NCBI GenBank assembly: GCA_900541905.1
Contig: UQLQ01000001.1
Span: 148,103 to 212,102 of the forward strand
Direction: 5' to 3'
Length of the DNA stretch: 64,000 nucleotides
DNA from: an uncultured Oscillospiraceae bacterium
Lineage (GTDB): Bacteria; Bacillota; Clostridia; Oscillospirales; Acutalibacteraceae
Shown: positions 1 to 8,424 of the stretch, one piece after another
Layout of the letters: each line of letters begins with the position of its first letter
Numbering within the stretch: the first letter of the stretch is position 1
Position numbers and translations under genes: made by a program
The notes under the pieces: model-generated
The model's database searches: none
What the model saw: the letters and a program-made list of their open reading frames with translations, nothing else
What the model was told of the DNA's origin: nothing

Positions 1-13
1 TAGGGAGCTTTTT

Positions 14-280
14 TTAGCGATGGTGGGGAACACCTACATCTGTATGCTTTGTATCATGATCGCGGTGTTTCGGCCTGTCCAAAGGAGAATGTTCTCTGAA
101 CAAGAAAGAAATACACCAGATGGCTGCAATCGCTACCAAGCAGAATACAATTCGGCTTACAATGGCACCTTGTCCTCCAAACAGGAATCCAACAATATCA
201 AATTGGAAGATGCCAATGGAACCCCAGTTAATTCCGCCAATAATTAACAGAACCAACATAATACAGTCTATAATAAACAT
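14..280 (-). CDS. DUF378 (YuzA-like) small membrane protein
   Basis: The 88-residue product has two hydrophobic segments. The first carries the DUF378 signature GGINWGSIGIF, followed by FDIVGFLFGG and a second helix, SRIVFCLVAIAAIW; the tail is His/Asp-rich and hydrophilic. DUF378 proteins are small membrane proteins of unknown function, common in Firmicutes. The reading frame stays open further upstream, but the start at 280 is preferred because an AAAGG-type SD lies just before it on the minus strand and the family begins there. It is transcribed away from the recombinase at 494. Function is unknown; family assignment is confident. Confidence 0.85.
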   Translation of the reverse strand: MFIIDCIMLVLLIIGGINWGSIGIFQFDIVGFLFGGQGAIVSRIVFCLVAIAAIWCISFLFREHSPLDRPKHRDHDTKHTDVGVPHHR

Positions 281-325
281 TTGCTCACACCTTTCTTTAA
301 ACTTGGGTGACAAAAATGAAATCTT

Positions 326-353
326 AATATAGAATGTACCGTTTTGCTGTAAA
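326..353 (-). promoter_or_regulatory. Putative promoter of the DUF378 gene
   Basis: On the minus strand TTTACA (353-348) and TATATT (331-326) are separated by 16 bp, about 45 bp before the start codon at 280. This is a reasonable sigma-A match found by eye. Confidence 0.45.
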
Positions 354-410
354 TATTCTTTTATTTTATAACTTATTTGTATTTCACATTTGAAAGATAT
401 GAAACACAAG

Positions 411-450
411 AAAAAGCATAAAAACATAATATTATGTTTTTATGCTTTTT
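411..450. repeat. Perfect 40-bp palindrome before the recombinase gene
   Basis: Two 20-bp arms (411-430 and 431-450) are exact reverse complements with no spacer. The outer ends are AAAAAGC/GCTTTTT, the centre is CATAATATTATG. A TATACT -10-like hexamer follows at 453-458, so the palindrome covers the -35 region of the recombinase gene. It could be an operator for autoregulation, a recombinase-binding site, or an A/T-rich bidirectional terminator. Confidence 0.8.
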
Positions 451-493
451 GTTATACTATAAATTCAAATACATTAAAAAAGAGGTATATTTT

Positions 494-1300
494 ATGATTT
501 TGGAAGAGTTTAAATATTTTTTGATTGAATCGGAAAAAAGCGAATCAACGCAAAAAAACTATTTAAGAGCAGTGAAAAGAATGCTGATGCAACCTGGTTA
601 CGAGAATAGTAAAGAATGGCTTTTAACGTATAGAGAAGATTTAAAACAACATTATAGCGGCGAAAGTGTAAATAATCATATTGCAGCATTAAATCAGTAT
701 TTGGAATTTTTAGGTATTGATTGGAAAATGAAATATATCAAAATACAAAGAAAATTATATATTGATGAAGAAAAAGATTTCACATTGAAAGAATATGAGC
801 TAATTTTAAAAGAATGTAAAAAAGATGACAGAATGTATCTATTAATTCAAACACTATGTGCTACCGGAATAAGAATTAGCGAACTAAAATATGTTACGGT
901 GGAATGTTTAAAAACAGGTAGCATTTATTTTAACAGTAAAGCAAAGTATAGAAAAGTATTGCTGCCCGATTTATTAATAGAACGCTTAAAATGCTATTGT
1001 ATAAAAAAAGAGATTACCTCCGGTGAAATTTTTATTACACGCACAGGTAACTCTCTGAACAGAAGCAATATTTGGCATAGCATGAAAAAAATTGCAGTCA
1101 AAGCAGACATTAACCCCAGCAAAATATTTCCCCACAATCTGAGGCATTTATTTGCCAAGGTGTATTATGATAAAGACAAAGATTTATCGAAATTGGCAGA
1201 TATATTGGGGCACACCAATTTAGAAACTACAAGACGCTATTTAATTACCTCTGGTAAAGAACATAAAAGACAAATTAACAGTTTGGGCTTGGTTGAGTAA
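494..1300 (+). CDS. Tyrosine recombinase (phage-integrase family)
   Basis: A 268-residue site-specific tyrosine recombinase. The N-terminal SAM-like core-binding region (about 1-100) contains STQKNYLRAVKRML. The catalytic domain carries the family residues: Arg in CATGIRISEL, a Lys in the following beta region (AKYRKVLL), HNLRH for the H-x-x-R pair, GH in LGHTN, and the nucleophile Tyr in TRRYLI. The start at 494 has AGAGG 9 bp upstream and begins at a typical MILEEFKYFL; the frame extends 20 codons further but without an SD. Size and isolation (no excisionase, no phage genes) fit a XerC/D-like DNA invertase rather than a prophage integrase. It ends 60 bp before an inverted-repeat segment and a surface operon, the usual context of invertases that flip promoters. 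That role is inference. Confidence 0.9.
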   Translation: MILEEFKYFLIESEKSESTQKNYLRAVKRMLMQPGYENSKEWLLTYREDLKQHYSGESVNNHIAALNQYLEFLGIDWKMKYIKIQRKLYIDEEKDFTLKEYELILKECKKDDRMYLLIQTLCATGIRISELKYVTVECLKTGSIYFNSKAKYRKVLLPDLLIERLKCYCIKKEITSGEIFITRTGNSLNRSNIWHSMKKIAVKADINPSKIFPHNLRHLFAKVYYDKDKDLSKLADILGHTNLETTRRYLITSGKEHKRQINSLGLVE

Positions 1301-1360
1301 GCATCTAAAAAATCACAACATAATGTATATTATGTAGTTATAATATCTAAAATGGTACGA

Positions 1361-1455
1361 GAAGTACACTTTTTGTACCGCCTTATTTCTGTGTAATAAA
1401 GGAAGAATAAATAGGCAAAATTGGCGAAAAATTTTATATTACAAAAAGTGTACTT
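1361..1455. repeat. Inverted site pair of putative inverton 1
   Basis: A 16-bp perfect inverted repeat: 1362-1377 (AAGTACACTTTTTGTA) and 1440-1455 (its reverse complement), with 62 bp between. Written in one orientation both sites read AAAAGT-GT-ACTT, that is two inverted half-sites around a 2-bp centre; the centres (1366-1367 AC and 1450-1451 GT) are opposed, as needed for inversion. The segment lies between the recombinase stop (1300) and the surface operon start (1718). I could not find a convincing sigma-A promoter inside the 62 bp in either direction. Confidence 0.7.
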
Positions 1456-1717
1456 TTTTTATACATAATCATTCCGATTCATTTTATATTCATGAATATA
1501 GACCGTATTAATAACAGAATTTCGGACAAATTTTGTTATACGGGCTATTTATGTCATAAAACACTACTTCTCCGATGGAGGTTACAGGAATATAAAACCA
1601 TATTTGTGCTTTTTTATATTATGTTACTGAAATTTATCCATAAATTTAAGAAGCAAAACTCATTCATAACTTATAACAGCAGTTGCAACGGCAAAATGTA
1701 TTTGGGAGGGAAACAAT
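1456..1717 (+). other. Leader region of the surface operon
   Basis: About 260 bp between the inverted sites and the first operon gene. It is A/T-rich with several -10-like hexamers (for example TATACA at 1460-1465) but no clear promoter. Open frames here look non-coding: no SD, no recognisable protein. Confidence 0.4.
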
Positions 1718-2026
1718 ATGAATAACAGCAAACATCAGAAAAAAAGCTCTCCAAAATATTTAGTTATTGGCATAGTTATTGCAAGTGTCATTACAGCAAT
1801 TGGTATAGGGTTAGCCATATGGCTGTTCAGTGCTGCACCGCAAGAGACACAGACTCAAGCGTCTCAAAGTGGTATTGAAAGCAGAGCTGACAGTCAAATA
1901 TCCGGTCAGGTTGAGGAAAAACGAACGTTTACGGAAGAAGAAAAAGCCAGACTGGAGGCACAAGAGGGTGTAACTGTTCAGGAGGACGGAACAGTTAAAA
2001 TAGATATAGGAACAGAATGGGAGTAA
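1718..2026 (+). CDS. Small single-pass membrane protein, first gene of surface operon
   Basis: A 102-residue protein with a basic N-terminus, one transmembrane helix at about 14-37 (YLVIGIVIASVITAIGIGLAIWL) and an acidic, Gln/Glu-rich extracellular tail containing FTEEEKARLEAQEGV. The SD GGGAGGG sits 8 bp before the ATG. No family was recognised. It is the first gene of a same-strand run reaching 10584, and the following gene begins about 70 bp later after its own strong SD. A role in anchoring or assembling the surface structure is possible but only from position. Confidence 0.7.
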   Translation: MNNSKHQKKSSPKYLVIGIVIASVITAIGIGLAIWLFSAAPQETQTQASQSGIESRADSQISGQVEEKRTFTEEEKARLEAQEGVTVQEDGTVKIDIGTEWE

Positions 2027-2096
2027 ACAGTTTGATGAAACATTTTAAGTTGTTGTGTACTTCTGATAATTTACATACTGGAAAGGAGGTGAGATT

Positions 2097-5000
2097 ATGA
2101 TGAAACGAGGTATGAAAAGTTTAGTGGCAGGTATCTCAGTATGTCTCATTTTATTCACAGGTATCAATATTGCAAATCTGCAATCTGTTTCGGCAGAGGA
2201 ATTAAGCGGATATCGAATAGATACTGCTTATTCTGAAGATAAAACAGAAGCAATGTTATCCGGCAATTTGGATAATGTGCCCCAAACGGTTGAGCTGACT
2301 GCAATTACAGACCCCAACGGTGATACGCATAATCCCATGAATTTTCAGTATACAGTTTCTGAAAATGGAGAATATCAATTTGTATTACAATATAAAGAGA
2401 TAACGGAAGAAGCTGTGATTGAACAACAAGAGGTTATTCGCGTAACAGTAAATGAAATTGCGGAAACTCAACCTGAGGAGAGTGTTGCGACGGCAGAGCA
2501 GCCTGCTCAAGAGTCTGCGGACAGTTCACAGGAACAGGTAGAGTATCAAGAGCCGGAAACACCTGCTCCGCCCACTTTGCCTTTATCAGTACTTGAAAAA
2601 CAGGTATTTGCCGATGATAGGCCTGAAGAATATTTTATACAAGGTTATCAGTATGCAGCAGAAGAAAAAGGTATTAAGTTAAAGGACCAAGCAGTGTCTT
2701 TTTCAGGCGGTGTACTTACTGCAGAAACAGCACCTGCATATTCAGGTGGTTCTGTAGAACGTGTCTATAGCAGTGCAGCGTATGTATATAAGGAAGATCC
2801 CAATACCATTTATCCAATTACAGGTTTTTTTCCGATAAAAAACGGTAATCGAGTAGACTGGTATTATACAACGCAAGAAGTGCAAACCGGTCAGGGCAGT
2901 TATGATAATATAACTGTTGGTTACTTGCTTGATATAACAAAGGTAGAAATTAGATTTTACTACTCAGTTGCGAATCAACAGTCATTTAACATTACTCCGG
3001 TAGATCAGAGTACAAGTCCCAATATAGGCGAATGGAAGGTACAGAACAAGAAGAACGCAAAACAAGGCGAAAAAGTAGTTGTTCAATTTACATTGCCTGT
3101 AAAATATAAATCTGCGAAAATATGGGTATACTCTGGTGGAAAAGATTACTATATTTTTGATACTCAAAAACTAGGAAATGGAATAGAAAAAGGAAACGAA
3201 CCGTACAGCTACATTTTTACGTTTGAGATGCCCAATGGCAATACAGAACTGCGTTTTGTAGGTAATATATACGATAAAAAAGAGACGCGGTATTTTTCAG
3301 CGTTTTCAGATAACGATCAGTGGCAGACGGGAGAAAGAGGACGTTCCCTGGTTTATACCACCAAAATAGGCGATAAGGTTATTTCTTCACCTATATATGA
3401 TAAGTGGTCCAGTGAGATTTATGGTTTGGGTGACTATATAAGTGGCGGTGAACCATATTTCCTCCGTGAACAATATGATAGAAAATACGGTGCTGATCAA
3501 ACCGACCATCAGAATGTGCAAAAAGGTCAATATTCAATGAATGTTGTTTCAAATCCAATCTCAGGTAAAAAAATGACGGCTCCGGTTAGCACTTTTGTAC
3601 CGGGTGAAGAGGTAAAATTTATTTTTGAAACAGGACGTGGTCATTCGAGCTTGGGATGGGGTTGGAAACCATATATACTGAATGTGGATGTCTATGAGGG
3701 AGCAGATAATTTTGAAACGAGCAACTTTAAAAGGGAACAAATCGTATTCCCAACTAAAGTAAACGATACAGTTTCCTTAGACTTATCAATGGGTGGTAAC
3801 GTTACTGTTAAATGTCTTGAATATAATAATACAAGACCTGACAATGAGTATAAAAGAGAGTTACACTGGTATAAGTATGAGGTAACGGTAACAGGTGTCA
3901 GTTATGCATTTAAATTAGTGCAGAGTGAGGCGTCTTCTGCTCAAGTTAACTACGTTGTAAATCAGATGGATGGAATAGAAGAGGGAGAAGGAACGAGGAA
4001 AGCAAACAATTCTAAGTCTGACATAAATGGAAGCTATGTATATTATAAAGATGAGGCAGGCTTAGGTTTTGGTCCTTTAAAAAATAATACATCTCTCTTA
4101 GCACAGAATGTAATTAATGATAAGCAGATTTATTACGGTCTTAAAGTGAAAGAAGGTTATTCTCTTCCCAGCGCTACACTGAAAACCTATGACTCTAAAG
4201 TTAAATTGTTACCTCCTGAGAGTGCAGTGCCGGATGAGCAAGGAAGATATATGTATACATTGGACCGTACAAATAATAGTGGTGATCAAGAAAATTTTAA
4301 TTCCCCATCAACGCTATCATTTGTCTCCGAACCAATTAACTTCAAGATAGAGTATTATTATAATAGCCAGGAATATGGCAAGCCATCCGGTGGGAACCCA
4401 ATATTGACAGTTAATAACCTTGAAAACTATGTAATTGAAAATAAAATTCCATCTCTTCCTCAGGGTCAGTATCTAGAGGGATTTGAAGTTTTAATTCTGC
4501 CGAACGGAAATTTCGATGAAAGTTATAAAGTGCCACGGCTGGCAACAGGAACAAATAATGTCTGGCATTCAGGCGATGTTATCAACGTAAACAATATTTA
4601 TGATTACATCTCGAAAAAAGGATGGCTGAAAGCAGGAGTGACCAGTTACAATATTAGAATTCGTGCGAAGACAACAACTTCGTCGACGAATAGCTGGCTG
4701 CCAAACCTGCAGTACAAGATATATGAACAAAAGCAGTATAATTTATATAACAACGGCAGCATTACAGACCATTACAAACCTGCAAACTTTACAGAAGTAA
4801 AAAGTGGTACTGTTGGTGGATATCAAGGTTCATCCGTAGTTTTGGGCAGATATCCGGAAACTGTAGAGAATGACAGAGGCAAGTTTGTGCTGGGTGGATT
4901 CAGCCAAACTGGTACCGACAGAGTTGAAAGTAATGGACAGCTGATAGGTCAGCTGTTCTATATCAGCGCAGCAAATGTACAGGTAGATTTGCAAACTTTA

Positions 5001-6809
5001 AACAACTCACTGTCTCAGCAGGACAAAAACAGTTTGAAGAATGCATTAAATGCTGCAAACACCTGGAATACAAACAATGCACATACGCTGTTTACCGGCA
5101 GCAACCAAGAACAGCACGTCATTGATATTAATTCCATTCACAGTCAGATGCCTGCAACGCTTTCAGACGGAAGGAAGTTTAAGGGTTGGACTCTGAAAAA
5201 AGCAGACGGCGGAACATTTGATTTCGCAATTAACTTCAGCTCTACCCTGTCAAACTTGAATTTGTACCTCATGGGAAACGGAAGTCAAAATTATGGCGGT
5301 GAGCAAGGTAAAGCTGCTTGGAATGAAATTTTTGGAACTATGGTAAACGGTAAACGTCAAAAGGGTACAGGTCAAATTACACTTGTTCCTGTTTATGAGG
5401 ATACCACTAAACCGATAGGCTCCGTTCAAAGTCCTACAGCTACTAAAACCGTTTATACCAAAACAGGCTTTGACATTGTAAACTCCTATACTTACACAGG
5501 AAACTGGGAGACGCAAAAAAATGATTTTTATGTTGCTCTATGGAGGGACAAAGGAAATCAGTCAGAGCTATGGGTGAAAAAAAGCGGTCCTGTAAATGGT
5601 GGCGCCAATAAAGTAACCTTTAACGCTGCAACTGATATTGTGGCAACTCCTACAAATACCAACAAACCAGAAGAAGGTGGTACTGTAACGGTTACTTACC
5701 ATGTAAAAGGTCATAATGATATTGTAAAGAGTAAAGAAGACCAGGCAGTATATACTGCTTATGCATGGAATAGTAAAAATGGCAATGGGCAGCAGATAAC
5801 GGCTGACAATAAGGAGTCGTTAAAGCTTGCTGCTAAGTTTACTACCAATGTTACAATGAAACCTCTCGCAATTCAATCAACAAGCTCGAATATGCATCAA
5901 GAGTTATCCACTATGACTGTACATCCTGAGCAGGACTTTGAGTTGTCGGCCGCAACATTTAAATATGATACAGGCTATTATGAAGGAAACAATCCACAAT
6001 CAATTGCAGAAAGCCTAAAATCTGATTTAAATTTAGCGTTATATAAACAGCCTCCTAACCAAAGTAATACTTATAATTTATGGGCAGATAAAAACGGTGG
6101 TACCGCATCAGGTATGGAAGGCAGTCAGTCAAAGGTAGCGGCACCTACGATTAGTGTGGATACCGCAGCGGGTACCTTTAGTGTTTCTTATCAAATTAAG
6201 AACATTGTAAAACAGAATAAAACCTCAACCGTTGACTGGTCATATGACCATAATGCCAAATATAGAGTGTATGCATGGAACGAGACAAATGGTAATTATA
6301 CATCAAACAATGTACATACAAATGGTCAACAGAGTGTTCCAAGTATTACCACTCCAACACAGATGGCGTTCCATGAGCCTGAGTATTATGTAGAAGTGCC
6401 AAAACAACTTGCGCTTACAGATGACCAGGGTTTCGTAGAGGGCGAGCAAAGCAGCAGCTATGCAGGTGTCTTAAGTAAAGTAGCTTTTAAAACAAAAGAA
6501 GATGGAAGTCAAATTGCCAATACGTTGCCATCTATTCGAGTGAAGGTAGAAGATAAGGCAACTATGACAATAAACGGAACTTCTGCCGGCGCAGATGCTG
6601 ATACCCGAGAAGTTTTGGTATACGACCAAGACGGTAATCGGAATGAAGGTACTAACCAAGACGGCAAATTGTACTCTGATATAGGAATACTTTCTCAAGA
6701 TACTCAGTCTCTGCCGTTTAGACTGAATACATTGCGTTCACCTACTCTGGGAGTTACTTATATCGCAACAATCCATTATCTATTCGAACCAATACAAACA
6801 ACGCCTTAG
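2097..6809 (+). CDS. Very large secreted surface protein (1570 aa)
   Basis: A signal peptide (about 1-33, cleavage near VSA-EE) is followed by a short beta-rich domain (40-120), a Pro/Glu/Gln-rich linker (122-163) and a long beta-strand-rich region with many Gly, Asn, Thr and Tyr. Towards the C-terminus two related domains can be matched by eye: ALWRDKGNQSELW ... GTVTVTYHV ... YTAYAWN, and LALYKQPPNQSNTYNLW ... GTFSVSYQI ... YRVYAWN. There is no sorting signal and no C-terminal membrane helix, so the protein is secreted or held non-covalently, perhaps by the TGDN protein encoded next. The SD AAAGGAGGTGA precedes two consecutive ATGs (2097, 2100). The size and repeated domains resemble adhesins or tip proteins; no named family was recognised. 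Confidence 0.8.
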   Translation: MMKRGMKSLVAGISVCLILFTGINIANLQSVSAEELSGYRIDTAYSEDKTEAMLSGNLDNVPQTVELTAITDPNGDTHNPMNFQYTVSENGEYQFVLQYKEITEEAVIEQQEVIRVTVNEIAETQPEESVATAEQPAQESADSSQEQVEYQEPETPAPPTLPLSVLEKQVFADDRPEEYFIQGYQYAAEEKGIKLKDQAVSFSGGVLTAETAPAYSGGSVERVYSSAAYVYKEDPNTIYPITGFFPIKNGNRVDWYYTTQEVQTGQGSYDNITVGYLLDITKVEIRFYYSVANQQSFNITPVDQSTSPNIGEWKVQNKKNAKQGEKVVVQFTLPVKYKSAKIWVYSGGKDYYIFDTQKLGNGIEKGNEPYSYIFTFEMPNGNTELRFVGNIYDKKETRYFSAFSDNDQWQTGERGRSLVYTTKIGDKVISSPIYDKWSSEIYGLGDYISGGEPYFLREQYDRKYGADQTDHQNVQKGQYSMNVVSNPISGKKMTAPVSTFVPGEEVKFIFETGRGHSSLGWGWKPYILNVDVYEGADNFETSNFKREQIVFPTKVNDTVSLDLSMGGNVTVKCLEYNNTRPDNEYKRELHWYKYEVTVTGVSYAFKLVQSEASSAQVNYVVNQMDGIEEGEGTRKANNSKSDINGSYVYYKDEAGLGFGPLKNNTSLLAQNVINDKQIYYGLKVKEGYSLPSATLKTYDSKVKLLPPESAVPDEQGRYMYTLDRTNNSGDQENFNSPSTLSFVSEPINFKIEYYYNSQEYGKPSGGNPILTVNNLENYVIENKIPSLPQGQYLEGFEVLILPNGNFDESYKVPRLATGTNNVWHSGDVINVNNIYDYISKKGWLKAGVTSYNIRIRAKTTTSSTNSWLPNLQYKIYEQKQYNLYNNGSITDHYKPANFTEVKSGTVGGYQGSSVVLGRYPETVENDRGKFVLGGFSQTGTDRVESNGQLIGQLFYISAANVQVDLQTLNNSLSQQDKNSLKNALNAANTWNTNNAHTLFTGSNQEQHVIDINSIHSQMPATLSDGRKFKGWTLKKADGGTFDFAINFSSTLSNLNLYLMGNGSQNYGGEQGKAAWNEIFGTMVNGKRQKGTGQITLVPVYEDTTKPIGSVQSPTATKTVYTKTGFDIVNSYTYTGNWETQKNDFYVALWRDKGNQSELWVKKSGPVNGGANKVTFNAATDIVATPTNTNKPEEGGTVTVTYHVKGHNDIVKSKEDQAVYTAYAWNSKNGNGQQITADNKESLKLAAKFTTNVTMKPLAIQSTSSNMHQELSTMTVHPEQDFELSAATFKYDTGYYEGNNPQSIAESLKSDLNLALYKQPPNQSNTYNLWADKNGGTASGMEGSQSKVAAPTISVDTAAGTFSVSYQIKNIVKQNKTSTVDWSYDHNAKYRVYAWNETNGNYTSNNVHTNGQQSVPSITTPTQMAFHEPEYYVEVPKQLALTDDQGFVEGEQSSSYAGVLSKVAFKTKEDGSQIANTLPSIRVKVEDKATMTINGTSAGADADTREVLVYDQDGNRNEGTNQDGKLYSDIGILSQDTQSLPFRLNTLRSPTLGVTYIATIHYLFEPIQTTP

Positions 6810-6828
6810 ATAAGGGAGGAATTTTAGT

Positions 6829-7119
6829 ATGAGAAAATACAAGCATGTTTTAATTTCCTTCTTCCTTTGTCTGTTAACGGCAGTTACGGTTTGTGCCGCC
6901 CAAGTATCTGCAGCTGAAAGCAGCGATGAAGGCAGCATGGAGGTAAGCTTTGTTGTTGTAAATAACGACGGCGCTGACAATCCAATTATTGTAGATAAAG
7001 GAGAGCCTATTAAAACAGGTGACAACAGTAATCCGCAAGTGTACTTTTATTTCTTAGTTGCAGCATTACTCATTATGCTGCTGATATTGATTATCAATAA
7101 AAGAAGAGAACAAACTTAG
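6829..7119 (+). CDS. Small wall-anchored protein with TGDN sorting-type C-terminus
   Basis: Only 96 residues: signal peptide 1-28 (VSA-AE), about 30 residues of exposed sequence (MEVSFVVVNN...), then IKTGDN (61-66), a hydrophobic helix (71-90) and the tail NKRREQT. This layout is a minimal sortase substrate of the (x)TGDN type seen in many Clostridia; two large proteins in this window end the same way. The SD GGGAGG lies upstream, and the gene follows the 1570-aa protein by 19 bp. It may be the covalent anchor or base subunit for its neighbours. No sortase gene lies in the window, so wall attachment is inferred. Confidence 0.75.
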   Translation: MRKYKHVLISFFLCLLTAVTVCAAQVSAAESSDEGSMEVSFVVVNNDGADNPIIVDKGEPIKTGDNSNPQVYFYFLVAALLIMLLILIINKRREQT

Positions 7120-7144
7120 CAAAAATTAAAATAATCAGTATATT

Positions 7145-7164
7145 AAATTTTCTATTGAAAATTT
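7145..7164 (+). promoter_or_regulatory. RNA hairpin before the pilin-like gene
   Basis: AAATTTTC (7145-7152) and GAAAATTT (7157-7164) form an 8-bp stem with a TATT loop in the gap before the 7205 gene. There is no T-run, so an mRNA processing or stability element is more likely than a terminator; such elements often raise expression of major subunits. Confidence 0.4.
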
Positions 7165-7204
7165 ATATAAAAAATTTAAAACATATTTAAGGAGAGATTA
7201 TATC

Positions 7205-7792
7205 ATGAAAAAATCAAGTAAAGTATTATCATCCGTATTAGCATGTGCAATGTTGGCAGCAGTAGCAGCAACAGCGGTATCAGCAGCGGAGCAAAGTACG
7301 ACAGTAGGGTACAGAGCAGGAACAACGGATCCGGGAGGAACAGGAAGTTACCTTGTGGAAATTCCCAAAGATGTAACATTCACCCAAAAAGGTGAAACAA
7401 AAGATTTTAGTGTAGATTTGCTGGTGTGGGATGAAACGATAAACGATTATGCACAAGCAACATCTACAACATTTTTACCTGATAAGCAGGTAAATGTAAA
7501 GGTAAAATCAGATTATGGTTTTAAATTGAAGAAATCAAATACAGATGCAGATGAAGCAGCCGGTGTATATACCTACAAAGTAAAAGCAACAGAAGGTGCT
7601 GGCACATATGATACCAATATCAAAGGAGCAGCTAAAACAGCAGTAGAGGTAGGTAATTTGTCTAAAGACAGAGTAGATATTACCGGGCAAGTAACATTGA
7701 CAGATTTGCCAAAAGCAGCAGTGAAAGGAGATGTCTACAAGGATACATTAACGTATGTGCTAACAGAACAGCCAAAAGGCGGTAGTAATTAA
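7205..7792 (+). CDS. Pilin-like secreted protein, candidate major subunit
   Basis: A 195-residue protein with a clear signal peptide (1-27, Ala-rich, VSA-AE). The mature part is a predicted beta-sandwich: TTVGYRAG, SYLVEIPKDVTFTQKG, VNVKVKSDYGFKL, then a C-terminal KGDVYKDTLTYVL. The final (G/K)xxYxDTLTY motif and the VxIPxxVxF strand resemble WxL-like and related secreted beta-sandwich proteins of Firmicutes, but no exact family is claimed. There is no sorting signal or LPxTG. Codon use is strongly skewed to A-ending codons (GCA, ACA, GTA), unlike many neighbours, consistent with high expression or recent arrival. SD AAGGAGAG; a decayed paralogous copy follows at 7985-8308. Confidence 0.75.
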   Translation: MKKSSKVLSSVLACAMLAAVAATAVSAAEQSTTVGYRAGTTDPGGTGSYLVEIPKDVTFTQKGETKDFSVDLLVWDETINDYAQATSTTFLPDKQVNVKVKSDYGFKLKKSNTDADEAAGVYTYKVKATEGAGTYDTNIKGAAKTAVEVGNLSKDRVDITGQVTLTDLPKAAVKGDVYKDTLTYVLTEQPKGGSN

Positions 7793-7797
7793 CTTGT

Positions 7798-7852
7798 AGA
7801 AAAGTAGGAATGTCGAAGGTGCAGGAAAAAGTAGAATAGCAAGAAAAGCAGG
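7798..7852 (+). repeat. 55-bp direct repeat, copy 1
   Basis: Immediately after the pilin-like stop codon. Copy 2 is at 8299-8353; the two differ at four positions by my count. They mark the right ends of two tandemly duplicated gene units. Confidence 0.75.
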
Positions 7853-7984
7853 AAGTGAAAGGAGAAGGAAGCAGAGTCAAACAAAGTAGGAAGGTAAGAA
7901 GAAACGCAGGAGTAAGCAAGGAAGCAGAAAAGGGGAGCAAGGAAGAAGAGAGCAAGCAGCAAAAGACGGGGAAAAACGTCAGCT
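7853..7984 (+). other. Purine-rich spacer between tandem pilin units
   Basis: About 130 bp made almost only of A and G on the plus strand, with few pyrimidines. It matches neither the signal-peptide region nor the N-terminus of the first copy. One frame stays open into the pseudogene but has no usable start codon. It may be decayed coding DNA or slippage-derived sequence. Confidence 0.5.
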
Positions 7985-8308
7985 GCAACAGCGGTATCAG
8001 CAGCGGAGCCGGTAGAGCAAAGTACGACAGTAGGGTACAGAGCAGGAACACCTGCTACAACAGATGCAGATGCAGGTACCTATCTGTATGAGGTTGACAA
8101 AGCCAGTGAATGGACAGCGATAACAGCTGAAAATGCGAATACCGCGGTAGCAGTAGGAGAACGAAACAGTACTACAGCAAGTATAGATGGACGAGTATCA
8201 TTAATAAAGGAGCCGGTAGGAGCAATTAAAGGAGAAACATACAAAGATACATTAACATATGTGATAACAGAAAGACAAAATCCTGATAATTCACATAAAG
8301 AAAAGTAG
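7985..8308 (+). pseudogene. Truncated tandem copy of the pilin-like gene
   Basis: In one frame this reads ATAVSAAEPVEQSTTVGYRA, then GTYLYEVDK, and ends in KGETYKDTLTYVITE before a TAG. It therefore keeps the end of the signal peptide, the first strand and the C-terminal motif of the 7205 protein, but about 90 residues of the middle are missing and there is no start codon or SD. DNA identity to copy 1 is almost complete around the signal-peptide cleavage region (for example 22 bp starting at 7986) and moderate at the 3' end. It is either a relic of tandem duplication or a silent donor cassette for gene conversion. Confidence 0.75.
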
Positions 8309-8353
8309 GAATGTCGAAGATACAGCAAAAAGTAGAATAGCGAGAAAAGCAGG
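8299..8353 (+). repeat. 55-bp direct repeat, copy 2
   Basis: Overlaps the end of the pilin-like pseudogene and matches 7798-7852 at about 51 of 55 positions. Confidence 0.75.
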
Positions 8354-8424
8354 CAGGATAATGTAAAAAGGCAGTAGCCATATTCATATATTAACTGAAG
8401 AATTAAGAAAGGAAGAAACCTAAT

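Noticed and set aside
494..1300. Recombinase as a prophage or integrative-element integrase
   Set aside because: No phage, conjugation or excisionase genes nearby, no tRNA attachment site, and the flanking inverted sites fit an invertase better.
1492..1725. 77-codon open frame before the surface operon
   Set aside because: No SD, no recognisable domain, overlaps the SD of the real gene at 1718; probably chance in A/T-rich leader.
7812..7818. TGTCGAA (0A-box match) in both 55-bp direct repeats
   Set aside because: The motif is short and lies downstream of a gene with no promoter nearby; treated as chance.
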